A stretch of 64,000 bases of DNA from positions 1 through 64,000 of the forward strand of contig WOGZ01000197.1 in the NCBI GenBank assembly GCA_009733775.1. The letters run 5' to 3'. The notes beneath the pieces were generated by a model. The model made no database searches and was not told where the DNA came from. It saw only the letters and a list, made by a program, of their open reading frames with translations. The position numbers and the translations under genes are program-made. Source of the stretch: Alectoria sarmentosa (Eukaryota; Ascomycota; Lecanoromycetes; Lecanorales; Parmeliaceae). Of this stretch, positions 1-11,606 are shown one piece after another (position 1 is the first letter of the stretch; each line of letters starts with the position of its first letter).

Positions 1-1248
1 ACATAAAAAAAATTCCACTTTTTGACGAAAAATCGTTTTTTGATAAATTTATTTGCAAATCATCTGATACATATCAAAAATCGATCGACACATAATCGAT
101 AAATATATGTGAAGATTTATTTTTCGATTAAATGAAATATTTCGAATTGTATATGTATATACATATATGCATGCGATCGATTATAAGACTCATAAGAGTC
201 GTTTTAAAATATTAATGCTTGATAATAATAATTAATAACGTGCATGCGAACGATGTTCATAATAATGATAACGATAATAACGTTTAAGAATATAAATACG
301 ATGACTTTAAGAATATGAGCATGATAATTTCAAGAGACATAAATGTGATAATCTTAATGAAAATATTTAAGACGATTAACAAAAAGACGACGATAGCGAT
401 CTTTTAAATGACGTTATAAATCTCAAATTTGAATCGAATATAAATATAAATGTTTCGAAAAGAGGTTTATAAAGTTTATAAATATAATTATAATAATAAT
501 AAATCAACTTTTAATATGATAATGATATAACGAAATTTTGATATATTAAAATTAATATTAAAGTTTTACGAGTAATTTCGATTTCGATTGATTATTTAAT
601 CGATTATTCGAAATTTAAAAATTAATGAAATCGTGTTTTTGAAATTGAGAGCGTTAAATAATAATAATAAAACGATTTAAATGATTTAAACGTCTTAAAC
701 GTCTTTTTTAAAATAATAATTCAAATAATTTTAAATAAATAATGTAAAATTATTTTCATTTCAAGAACATCGTGAAAAATAATAAATTTATCAAGATATA
801 AAATCTTGATAAGATCATTAATCATTTATTTATTAATGAAAACATATTAAACATTTATAATATCATTATTGATTTTTTCGCGCATAAAGTGATGAGCGAT
901 ATTAATGTGTTTAATGTGAATATAAAATTAAACGTTTTTTATAAAAGCGATTACGTTTTGATTATCTTTAAAAATTATAATAATTTTAAGATTCGAATCA
1001 TCAAATCGCAGAAATTAATTAAAAAGGGTTTTTAATCAAATAATTTTTTTAATAATTTGCGTTTGATTAATATATTTTATCTCATAAATGAATAATATTA
1101 TAATAATTTAATATTTATTTAATCAATTAATAACGTCGTTATTCAAATTAAATAAATAATCGAAAATGAATCTTTGAATTAAATTCTCAATTTAATCAAA
1201 ATTAATATAATCGAATAAATCCTTCAAAAAGCTTTTATATACGAATTC
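1..1248 (-). mobile_element. Ty1/copia element A0, 3' part (RNase H and 3' untranslated region), RIP-degraded
   Basis: This is the 3' end of a minus-strand copia element whose 5' part lies at 16990-22379. Positions 1-780 are the reverse complement of the 3' untranslated region seen in the other copies (compare 28640-29784 and 61504-62402). Positions 800-1248 match their RNase H region. The element is cut at 1248, where element B is inserted with a 5-bp duplication, AATTC at 1244-1248 and 16990-16994. Joining the two sides restores a sequence matching the uninterrupted copies near 28145 and 54035. Its 3' LTR lies beyond the window start. No frame is open. Confidence 0.85.
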
Positions 1249-1384
1249 TGTCAAAATATGAAGTAGAACACTTAATTGTATTGCTTTAAGAGTATTACGA
1301 AAGAAAGAGCGATTTATATATGGGCGCATTAATAGTGCACACGTAACGTCAAGACTTGACGTCACGTGATTCGGAATTTCAACA
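1249..1384 (-). repeat. 3' LTR of element B
   Basis: On the minus strand it starts TGTTGAAATTC and ends TTTTGACA. It shares with the family A LTR a CACGTG box near the start and the last ~45 bp (AATACAATTAAGTGTTCTAC near the end). It differs in the middle, where a GTCAAGTCTTGAC palindrome replaces the GC-rich palindrome. The 5-bp target duplication lies at 1244-1248. Confidence 0.88.
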
Positions 1385-3007
1385 TTCTCCTTCGCTCGCA
1401 TCTTTTTAAATTTAAATTTCGGATTATAAAAGTGAAAATCAACATCGGGTAACAAAAGTGAATCGGAGCGCCGAATTATAACCATAAAAATTAACGTCGG
1501 GTAATAGAAGTGAATCGTAACGTCGGATTATAGGCGTGAAACCACTTTATATTCTTTTATCACCCTCTATATTCCTTAGGGCACCCAAATTTTAAAACAC
1601 GAGATTCGAAACTCGCGATGTTCAAAATCGGGTAAGAATAATGAAAATCCGAAAAAAAATCGAATTCTGAAAACGATTATGTTCTTTTGAACATATCCGT
1701 CACGATGTCACATAAAAAAAATTCCACTTTTTGACGAAAAACCGTTTTCTGACAAATTTATTTTCAGTTTATCTGATGCACACCAAAAATCGATCGACAT
1801 ATAATCGAAAAATATATGTGAGGGTAATGTTTCGATTAAAAGAAATGTTTCGAATTATATATGTATGTATGCGATCGATCGCAAGGCCTATGAGGGCCGT
1901 TTTAGAATATTAATGCTTGATAATAGTGGTTGATAAAGTGTATATAGATTGCGATCGATACATTGCGATAATGATGATGATGGTGATAACGACAATAGCG
2001 TTTAAAAGCATAAACATGATAATTGAAGAATTTCGTAAATAATTGAGCAATTTTGGCGACAACGACCTTTTTGATAACGATATAGTTTTCAAATTTAAAT
2101 CGCACGTAAATATAAATCTTTCGAATCGAAGTTCGCAAAGTTTATAATTATAAATACAATAACGATAAATCAATTTCAAATTGAATTTTAATAAATAAAA
2201 GTTTGTTTATAAGGGACGTTAAGGTTGATAATTGAAATTCTGCGAATAAATTCGATCAATTATTCGAAATGTAAAAATCAATGAAATCGCTTTTCTCACG
2301 ATTGAATAATAATATTAAGTTAACTTCACGAATAATGATTGCTTCTCTGAAATTGAATAATGATTATTTTTTTAAAGTTATAATAATAATTATAATGATA
2401 ATTTTTTTAAAATTATAATAACGATTTTTTTAAAATTAACGCGAGAGTTCATTTATGAGCGATATTTTAATTTGATTAATTGATAAAATTTCTCGAATTT
2501 GTTTTTAAAGAGGGTTTTGATAAAATCGTCAATTATTTGTTAATCGATAAAAATATATTTTAAAACGATATTTTTAATGATGATTTGTTTTCGTATATAA
2601 TAATGTTGAATGTTAATATGTTTAATATAAATATGAAATTAAGAGTTTTTGATTAACGTTATAACGCTTTAATTGTCGCAATAAATTATTATTATTTAAA
2701 AACATTTAACGTTTAAATTGAGTTAATTAAAAAGTTCGCGTAATCAAATCATTTTTTTGATAATTTAAATTTAATCGATATATTCGATTTTATAAATTGA
2801 AAACGTTATTATAAATTATTATTTGAAAAATCAATTAATTGTCGCATTATTTATATTAAAAATATATTCAAAAATGAAACGTCGAATGTTTTGATCGTTT
2901 ATTTAATTAATATTAATATAATTTATAAAAGATTTAAAGTCGCCTCAAAACATAAGTTATCAATTTTTTATATAATTAAAATATCGAAAAATGCGCTTAA
3001 TTACATT

Positions 3008-3377
3008 TTAATGAAAAATATTAAAATTCGAATTGTATCGAAAAATTATTGAAATTGCGAAGGCGATATTCGAGCGCGTGTTCAATATCGCATATATAAG
3101 AGAGTCGATAACAGATTGATAAATGTAACGAGATTTTTTAATAATCACGAAGTCATTTTTGACGATATGAAATTTATTGTTAATAATGAAAGTTGAAGTG
3201 ATCGTTAATTTAATTATGTTATAATCGATAAGAAATTTTTCGATATAAACTATTTGTTTAAAACGCAAAATTCGATTAATATGATTTTTTATAATCGTTA
3301 TATTAAGATAATAAATGTATAAATTCAAATCGATTATTTTAAACTTTTCATAAAATTTATTTTTAATCGTTTGAATG
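3008..3377 (-). pseudogene. Element B copia reverse transcriptase C-terminal part leading into RNase H
   Basis: The longest surviving open stretch of element B (3008-3328) is 106 codons on the minus strand. Its order of motifs is that of the copia reverse-transcriptase C-terminus: YYLNITI (usual YYLGI), YIEKFL, then HLVKND-like and YQSVIDSLIYAILNTRSNIAFA. The last matches the family block YQSAIGSLMY...TRPDI in spacing, with RIP-type substitutions (G to D/N, M to I, P to S). The upstream half of the domain, with the catalytic loop, is displaced to 11607-11690 by the insertion of E1. It is a decayed fragment with no function expected. Confidence 0.8.
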
Positions 3378-3499
3378 TGTCGAAATTTAGGTTACGTGAT
3401 AGGTCACGTGACGAGCGTATGCGCTTATAACTTAATCGCACTTTCCTTCGTAACACTCTTAAATTAATACAATTAAGTGTTTTATATTATATTTTCACA
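3378..3499 (+). repeat. 5' LTR of element E1
   Basis: 122 bp, TGTCGAAATT...TTTTCACA. It carries two CACGTG-type boxes (one decayed) near its start and a decayed GC-rich palindrome around 3415. The matching 3' LTR is at 11480-11601. Confidence 0.9.
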
Positions 3500-3629
3500 G
3501 ATTACTACTATGCCTGTCTCGTGAGTCTTACATCGAATGAACATCGGTTATATATCGGCTGGAAATCGGATGGGCAGCGGCTGGGCAGCGGTTGGGCAGC
3601 GACTGAGCAGCAGTTGCGTATCGACTGCC

Positions 3630-3697
3630 CAACCGCTGAGAATCGAATGGCAGTTTTAATGAAAAGTGATGGATTTTCATTCGATTCTCAGCGGTTG
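3630..3697. repeat. 20-bp perfect inverted repeat (hairpin)
   Basis: CAACCGCTGAGAATCGAATG at 3630-3649 is the exact reverse complement of 3678-3697, with a 28-bp spacer. It lies where the two oppositely oriented 11-bp arrays of the DNA element meet, so the left half of the element could fold back on itself. Confidence 0.9.
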
Positions 3698-3719
3698 AGC
3701 AGCCGATGCTCAATTGCTA

Positions 3720-3873
3720 TTCACTCGCTGTTCATTCGTTGCTCACCCGCTGCTCATTCGATATTCATTCATTATTCATCCGATATTCATCCGTTACTCA
3801 TCCGCTGCCCATCCGATATCCATTCGTTATTTATCCGATATTCATTCGTTGCTCATTTGATGTTCAACGATAT
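3720..3873. repeat. 11-bp tandem array (14 units)
   Basis: Fourteen consecutive 11-bp units of the form TTCATCCGATA / CTCATCCGCTG, varying mainly in the last three bases. The inverse unit (such as CTGGGCAGCGG) is tandemly repeated at about 3566-3612, and scattered copies occur at 4395-4520, so the unit is subterminal at both ends of the element. The open frames across it are repeat artefacts. Confidence 0.88.
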
Positions 3874-4038
3874 GTATAAGTTCAAAGTTCTCAAAGACAA
3901 AATATCAGCAAGGGAGATTATTCCGCTCGTTAATATTGCGTCATAACTTAATCAAAGGAATTGATCTTTCGCGCATTATCAAGAATGTCAGAGATTTCAT
4001 GATAATTTTTATGACATATCAAGGTTTGATATATGACT

Positions 4039-4330
4039 TCGTGGTTGCAGTGGGTACGGCCATGGGTATGTGGATGCAGTGGGTACGGTCATGACTATGT
4101 GGTTGCTGTGGGTACGGCCATGACCATGTGGTTGCTGTGGCCATGGGTATGTGAATGCAGTGGGTACGGTCATGATCATGTGGTTGTAATGGTTATGGGT
4201 ATGTGGTTGCAGTGGCCATGGGTATGTGGATGCAATGGGTACGGTCATGATCATGTGGTTGTAATGGATATGGCCATGGCTTGGTTGTAATGAACATGGA
4301 TATGGTCATGATCATGGTCATGATAATGCG
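4039..4330. repeat. Minisatellite of ~29-bp units
   Basis: Degenerate tandem units of the pattern TATGTGGATGCAGTGGGTAC followed by GGTCATGAC (29 bp), with some shortened 23-bp units. The array becomes irregular after 4260. Both strands are open across it only because the repeat lacks stop codons. Confidence 0.85.
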
Positions 4331-4550
4331 ATTGCGATTGCGATGACTTATGGATATGTGATGCTCCTTTTTAAATGGTAACGGTTTGACGATGATTTGA
4401 CAGCCGCTGAACAGCCGTTTGAAAACCTCTTAAAGATGTACAGCGGCTTTTCAATCATCGTATATTTGATGAAAAACCATCATCGGATGAACATCGAATG
4501 ATCATCGGATATATATCAAATGTTAAACTTATATGACGGTCACCTTAGTA

Positions 4551-7550
4551 TAAACCCGAGCTTGCTCGACGATCGTTATAAATATAATTTATTTATTCAT
4601 TATTATGATTATAATTGTTTTTAAACATTTTATGTTCATCGTAATAAAGTAATCAATTATAAAAATCTTTATTCAATTAATCTTCTTAAAATAAACAATT
4701 TTTATTTATAAAATAATCTTTGATTTAAACGATTATGATTCGAAATTCGGGGATTAAAAGTTTCTTAACCATCGATGAGTCGAAATTATTTATTTTTAAT
4801 CGAAATCGTATGCGATTTACGATCGTGCGATCGAATCATAATAAGGTCTTTATAACATTATCAACTTTTTTATATAAAACACATTAAACAAAAAAGAATA
4901 CGTTTTTGTTTTTATGACATTTCATTAAATTAAGAATTTACATTTTCAACGATATATCGAATCAATAAAACAAATTGAATAATTGAATGTTAACATTATT
5001 ATTAATTTGATCATCGTTTAAAACAATTTAAAATTGATTTTATTATTATTTAAACGTTTAAAAATCTATTTAAAATCAAAAATAATAAACTTTGTGTGTT
5101 AAAATTGATATTTTGATTTTAAAAACTTTTTGAAAAAAGAGATTAAGATTTTATTATCGAATTCTTTATTCGTTATCGATAATATCTTATCATCATAATT
5201 ATAAAATTTGATTAATTTTAATTTCACGATAATAATCGTCGAAGCGGATATTTTAAATTTGAGTTTTTGATTGAATAATATAAAAAGAGTGCGAATTTTT
5301 TAAAAAAATTTGCACGTTTATAATTACATTTAATATAATCTTAATCAAATTCAATTTTTATTATTAAATTTAAAATTAAATTCTTCGTATTATTAACATT
5401 ATTTCATTGCAATATTATTATTTAAATTTATCATTAATTTTCGCATAAACATTTTTTATTATTATTATAGAATTTTAAGATATAGCGACAATAATTAATT
5501 AATATCGATAAAAACTTAAACGATTTTGACGAAAATTGATAAAGCATTTATTTTATTTTTTTCACATTATCGTCGTGCGATAACGATTTTAAAATCAATG
5601 AAAAATTATTTGACGTTTTAAATGATATTGAAATTTTTGATTTACGCGTTAAAAATAAATGATTTCATTTATCAATTTTTTTTAAAACGTTTGAATCGTC
5701 TTTTAAATCATTATCAGATTTATTTATTTCGATATCTTTTCAAAGCGATAATTTTTAAATCAATATTTTCGATTTATTTTTAATCGTGATAAAAGTCTCG
5801 TTTTCATTATTCTCATCATTATTATCAATTTTTTATATCTTTTTATTTATTTCTTTTGATATCGATAATTAAATTTAACGTTTAAAATATCGTTGAAAAT
5901 GTTTTTATGAATAATAAAAACAACTTCTCTCTGATCTTTATTATTATTTTGAAATTTATTATTAAATATATTAAATGAAGCGAAAATATCAACAATTAAT
6001 TGATATTGAATAATTTTTTATTTTTTATTAACATTATTAAGTTTAAAATTTACGTGATTATTCGTCAACGTCTTGATTATGTTAATCGTTAATTTATTAA
6101 AAAATATAATGAAAATTTCTAAATTATATTGAACGTTATTGATGTTTATTATAAATTTATGAATTTTAAATTTTATATCGAATTTATATGTTAATTGTAT
6201 AATATTAACATTAATTTCGAAAAAAGCGTTCATTAATATAAAAAAGATTTTTATAAAATCAACGTCGAAATCGTTAATTTAAATAATTTATTATCATTGT
6301 CGAAGTCTTATTTCATTTAATTTTTTCTTATAAAATTCGACGAAATTTATAATGTTTTTATGATAATTTATATTTAAACTTATATGCTTTATGATTCGAA
6401 AATAATTAAATTCGATTTAATTATTTATGACGTTATAAATGAAAAGCGTTATATATTCGCAATTAAAAAGAATAATGTTATTATATTCGTTTATCGCAAT
6501 AATAAAGATAAATAATTCATTAAAAACGATTTCGATGGTTTTGATTTTATTAATCGTGAAATTTATGTTTTTTATAAAATCGTTAATCATAAATTCAAGC
6601 ATTCTCTTATTAAATGTTAAATCAAATTCTTTTATTTAAAATTTGAAAAGTTTATAAATAAATAGAAAAAGAAAAAAAATATATAAATCGATGTTATTTA
6701 TGCGAACATTGATATTTTAAATGTTAAACATAAATGCATCGAAGAAACGTTATTTAACGCCTCCGTTTTAAAAAAAAAATGATTATTTTAATGTTAATAT
6801 AACATATATTTAAAAAAAAACGATTATCTTTATATTTATATGACATTTTTAAATGAATTAAATGATCAAAATCATTCGAATTTCATTTCAAATGATTTTA
6901 ACATTTTGAATATAATTAATTAAGCAAATCAAAATGAAGATCTTATCAATTTGATAATAAATTCGAATTTAAATAAACGTTTATTATTTATTAATTTTAT
7001 GAATCTCGATATTCGAATTATGATAAATTTTGATTATATTCGTTATTTCTTTATCGATCATTTAATATTTATCATTTATATCAAAATTTAATTTCGATTT
7101 ATTAAAGATATTGAAGGCGTTAAAGTTCAATTTTTTGTTTGCGATATCATTAATTTTGATTATAATGTTAATAATAAACGCGTTATTTTAATGATTTTCA
7201 ATGTCTTATACGTGTTTGATATAAACGTCAATCTTTTATTAATTGAAAAGTTCTTAAATGTTGATATTAAAATCATTTTTTATAAAAAAGATTATATTTT
7301 AATTCAAAATAATATCATATTAATCGATACGCGAAATCGTGATTTGTTTTTTTTAATTTATGAAAAGATAATAATGTTTTGATCGTTTATAACGTTTTTT
7401 TAAATTCGATTTATTAATTATAATATGTTCATATGAGTTATTTAAATCAATAAAATCTTAATAAACTTTTTAATATTATTATAAATGTGAATTTTTTCAA
7501 AAACATTATTAAGAAATATATTTGTGAATATTATATAATGAATTATTAAA
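4551..7550 (+). pseudogene. E1 primer-binding region, gag and protease, RIP-degraded
   Basis: The segment opens with the decayed primer-binding site (TATAAACCCGAGC), resuming right after the DNA element. It is colinear with 22862-25880 of E3. The protease/NLL region (for example VLYVFDINVNLLLIEKFLNVDI near 7204) is recognisable in the sense frame. Open frames on the opposite strand at 6018-6233 and 6417-6602 recur in the other copies and are shadows. Confidence 0.7.
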
Positions 7551-7552
7551 AG

Positions 7553-7864
7553 ATGATCTTTTATAATAATTTTATAGCGCTCGATATCTTATCGAGCGAG
7601 TTTATTTATAATAATCTTATTAAATCTTTAATTTTTATTGATTTTAACGATTATAAATATTTTATGATTTTTAAAAACGATTTTATTTGTTATTTTGAAA
7701 TTTATTATATTCGTTATAAAAGTGAGATCTTCATTATGTTTTTACGTTTTAAAATTTATTTAAAATCTCGCGATTATCGAATTAATCGCATTCGTCTCAA
7801 TAATGAAAACGAATATATTAATAAAATCTTTTTTAAATATTTCGTTCAATTGAATATTAAATAA
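7553..7864 (+). pseudogene. E1 copia integrase core fragment
   Basis: The 103 open codons contain the order typical of copia integrase: a first-acidic-residue region (EFIYNNLIKSLIFIDF), DYKYFMIFKNDF (family: GYKYF..F.DD), then RINRIRLNNENEY (family: I..IR.DNG.E). The second catalytic Asp has become Asn, a RIP-type change. The third catalytic residue region follows out of the open stretch near 7900. The same block recurs in E3 (25900-26480) and E4 (51802-52128). Confidence 0.8.
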
Positions 7865-9318
7865 AAATTTATTATTATAAATAATTTCGAAATAAATAAA
7901 GTCGTCGAGCGATTTGATCAAATTTTAATAAATAAAATTTATTTAATTTTATTAAGTTTCAATCTCAATAAATTTTTTTGATTTAAAATAATAATTATAA
8001 TTAATTATTTAATGATGCGTTTTTTTAATATCAAAATCATCGTTATATTTTTTGAAGTTTTTTATTATCGCAAATTTTTTTTTTTCCATTTATATATTAT
8101 TGATTTTATCATTTACGCCTTCAAACGTATTTAAAAGAAATTTTAGAATAAAAATGAGAAATATATCTTTTTAAATTATAAAGATGAATTCATTTTTCGT
8201 TTTTATAATTTAATCAAAAAGAAGATTATTCGCGTTAACGATATATATTTCGTCAAAAAATGTTCACATTTCGTAAATCTCGAAAAAAAAATTAAGAATC
8301 ATAAATTTTCAAATAAATGTTAACGTTTTTTTATATTAATATTCGTTATAAAAAAAACATTAAATGAATAACGTATCATTATATTGTCAAATGTTAAATC
8401 TATAATTTCGATTAAATCATTAAATCGATTATCATTAATGAATATTTTATCGTTAATTATTAATCGCCTTTAAAGATCTCATTTTATCATTATTATAATG
8501 CGTATATTTATGACATTTATCAAATCTGTTATATCAATCATTAAATCTATCATCGCTTTTCTTTTATTAATATTTTCGAAATTTATTAAAATAAAAATTG
8601 TGCGGGAACATTTCGAATATAAAGTTATTTAAAAAATATTTGATGATTATAAGGATTTCATTATTTTGAATCTTCATAATTTATCGTTTAATTTTTTGAT
8701 GAGAGCTTTCGTTGTTTTTATCCTTTTTGCGAATTATGTTAATAAATTTAATATTTTCGAATTTATAATTTATGAATAAACGATTTTTAATAATTTAATT
8801 TGTATAAATTAAAAAATTGATATGCGAAATGAATATAAATTTTTTATAAATAATAATATTTGATGTTTTATTCAAACGTTTTTAAAAGCTTATATTCTTC
8901 GAAATCGTTGAATTTACATCATAAAACGAGATTTTAAAAAAAAAATCATTCATTATAAAACACGTTAAATTGTTCGAAAATTTGAATAATAAAAGAATCA
9001 TGATTATTATAACATTTTCGCGTTAATAATAAAATTTATGAATTATAAGACGATTTTTGCGCTTATAACGATTATGAATTAAAATGTTAAATAAATAAAC
9101 GTCAAAATCGCCTTTCTTTATAATGATATTTAAAAAAACATTTATATATAATAATTTGACGACTTTAATAAAAACAATATCAAAATTTATAAATTAAACA
9201 AAATCCTTTATGATTTAAAACAATTTTTTAAAATTTGATATTAACATTTCTCGATTTATATAAAAAAACTCGATTTTAATTTCATCGAATTGAATAATAA
9301 TATGTTCATAAATTAAAA

Positions 9319-9545
9319 AAAAAAAACATTATAACGCTTTACGTCGATGATATTTTGATTATAAATCGCAATAAAGTCGTTATTAAACGAATCAAAGATG
9401 TCTTAAACGTTAAATTTTATATATTAAATTTGAGATTATGCGTTTTTTATTTGAGCATAATCATTAAAAGAAATCGTTATAATGATATCATCCGTTTGAA
9501 ATAAAAAGCGTACATCACACGCTTTTTCAATCATTTCAAATATTG
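9319..9545 (+). pseudogene. E1 copia reverse transcriptase fragment (YVDD)
   Basis: The sense strand reads TLYVDDILIINRNKVVIKRI followed by VLNVKFYILNL and FYLSIIIKRNRYNDIIRL, then a stop where the other copies have Gln. YVDD is the catalytic motif of Ty1/copia reverse transcriptase, and the following block corresponds to the family's L...F.M.DLG...YFLG. The order integrase, reverse transcriptase, RNase H places the element in Ty1/copia, not Ty3. Confidence 0.82.
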
Positions 9546-11479
9546 AAATCTCATTTTTATTAATACATTATTCGAAATTAATCGCAAATTAACGTTCGTC
9601 GAAAAGAATTATTTAATTTTCAAAAAACTTTATGAGGAATATTAATTCGTTATGAATTCTTTCATATACATTATATTGAAAACTCGTCTCGATATCGTTT
9701 ATGTTATTTTTTTAATTAATTGATATTCAATTAACTTTATTTTAACGTATTAAAATGCGATTATTCGAATCTTTCGATATTTTAAAAATATAATGCATTA
9801 TGAACTCGTGTATAAAATTTTTCTAAAAGATTTATTCGATTATATTGATTCTGATTGAATTGAAGATTCAATTCGAAAATTTATTTTCAATTATTTGTTT
9901 AATTTAAATAATAATGTTATTAATTAATCAAGTAAGCGTTAAATCATTATAATATTATTCATTTATAAAATAAAATATATCGATTAAACGCAAATTATTG
10001 AGAAAATTATTTAATTGACAAATCTTTTCAATTAATTCTTACGGCCTGACGATTTGAATTTTAAAATTATTATGATCTTTAAAAACAATTAAGGCGCAAT
10101 CGCTTTCGCAAAAAACGTTCAATTTTATGTTCGTATTAAACACATTAATATCGCTCATCATTTTATGCGCGAAAAAATCAATAATGATATTATAAATATT
10201 TAATATGTTTTTATTGACAAATAAATGATTAATGACCTTATTAAGGTTTTATATTTCGACAAGTTTATTATTTTCCGCGATGCTCTTGAAATGAAAACAA
10301 TTTCATATCATTCATTTAAAACTATCTGAATCATTGTTTCAAAGAAAACATTTAAGACGTTTAAATCGTTTAAATCGTCTCATTATCATTATTCAACGCC
10401 CTCAATTTCAAAAAAACGATTTTATTGATTTTCACATTTCGAATAATTGATTAAATGATCGATCGAGATCGAAATTATTCGCAAAACCTTAATATCAATC
10501 TTAACGTGTCAAAATTTCGTCATGTTATTATTATATTAAGAATTGATTTATCGTTATTGCAATTATAATGACAAACTTTACGAATTTCTTTTCGAAACAT
10601 TTATATTTATGTTCGATTCAAATTTGAAATCTGCGACGTCATTCAAAAGGTCGTTATCGACGTCTTTTCGTCAATCGCTTTGAATATTCTCATCAGATTA
10701 TCATTATTATGCCTTTTAAGATTATCATATTTATGTTTTTAAGGTTATCACATTTATGCCCTTAAGCGCTATTGCCGTCATCATTATCATATACATAATC
10801 GTTATACATTTTTCGCATGTACATTATTAATCATTATTATTAAATATTAATATCTTGAAATGATTTCACGAGTTTTATAGTCGATTATATGCATATATAT
10901 ATATGCATATATAATTCGAAATATTTCGTTCAATCGAAAAATAAATTTTCACATATATTTATCGATTATGTGTTGGTCGATCTTTAATGTGCATTAAGTG
11001 AATTGAAAATAAATTTATCAAAAAACGATTTTTTATCAAAAAGTGAAATTTTTTCTATGTGACACCATAACGAATATGTTCAAAAAAACATAATCGTTTT
11101 TAAATTTTCGATTTTCATTTTTTTTATTCAATTTTGAATATCGCAAATTTCGAATCTCATTTTTGAAATTCGAATGTTTATAAGAAAAAGAAATAATATA
11201 TAAAAAATAAAGATGATTTATAAAATAAAAATGATTTATAAAAAAATAATCACATTCTTTTTCGGATTTTCATTGTTTTTATTCGATTTTGAACATTGCG
11301 AATTTCGAATTTTATGTTTGAAATTCGGGTTTTTATCGAACGCATAAAGAGTAAAGAAGGTGTATAAAAATGATTTCACATTAATTACCCGACGTTAAGT
11401 TTATTATAATTATTTGACGCTCGATTCACCTTACTTATTCGACGTTCGATTTTTTTAAGAATATGCGTGCGAAGGAGAA

Positions 11480-11601
11480 TGTCGAAATTTAGGTCACGTG
11501 ATAGATCACGTGACGGGCGCATGCGCCTGTAACTTAATCGCACTTTCCTCCGTAGCACTCTTAGATTAATACAACTAAGTGTCCTACATCATATTTTCAC
11601 A
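11480..11601 (+). repeat. 3' LTR of element E1
   Basis: 122 bp, the same length as the 5' LTR. It retains TCACGTGATAGATCACGTGA and CGGGCGCATGCGCCTG more faithfully than the 5' copy. The 5-bp target repeat follows at 11602-11606. Confidence 0.9.
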
Positions 11602-11606
11602 AAATG

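Larger units (their letters stand above)
3505..4548. mobile_element. Non-autonomous TA-targeting DNA element (MITE-like) inside E1
   Basis: A 1044-bp insertion separates the E1 LTR from its primer-binding region. The flanks read ...CACAGATTA before and TATAAACCC after. Removing the insert with one copy of TA (503-504 or 4549-4550) restores the expected junction, so the target duplication is TA. The ends form an imperfect terminal inverted repeat: CTACTATGCCTGTC versus CTAAGGTGACCGTC on the other strand, with 9 of the 14 bases shared. The interior has no gene. It holds inverted arrays of an 11-bp unit, a 20-bp perfect hairpin and a ~29-bp minisatellite. Base composition is much less AT-rich than the host, so it arrived after the host was RIPped or escaped RIP. 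TA target and terminal repeats suggest the Tc1/mariner group (inference). Confidence 0.78.
3378..11601 (+). mobile_element. Full-length Ty1/copia element E1 (family A), nested in element B
   Basis: The boundaries are two 122-bp LTRs (3378-3499 and 11480-11601). The flanking 5-bp repeat is GAATG at 3373-3377 and AAATG at 11602-11606, identical apart from one RIP-type G-to-A change. It sits in the reverse-transcriptase region of element B. Without the 1044-bp DNA element inserted beside its primer-binding site it is about 7.2 kb, the same as E3. Sense-strand remnants run in copia order: protease near 7010-7200, integrase 7553-7864, reverse transcriptase 9340-9540, RNase H near 10080-10230. Stops and A/T-biased codons interrupt all of them. 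Confidence 0.9.

Noticed and set aside
1902..2179. Two overlapping frames with a His run (YHHHHHY) and Ile run
   Set aside because: They come from the 3' untranslated region of copia element B, where a short ATGATG repeat reads as His or Ile.
3521..3946. 141-codon frame with repeated SDIHPLLIRC-like motifs
   Set aside because: It is generated by the 11-bp array (33 bp equals 11 codons). No independent coding evidence.
4009..4290. 81- and 85-codon Trp/Gly/Met-rich frames on both strands
   Set aside because: Both are readings of the ~29-bp minisatellite in the DNA element.
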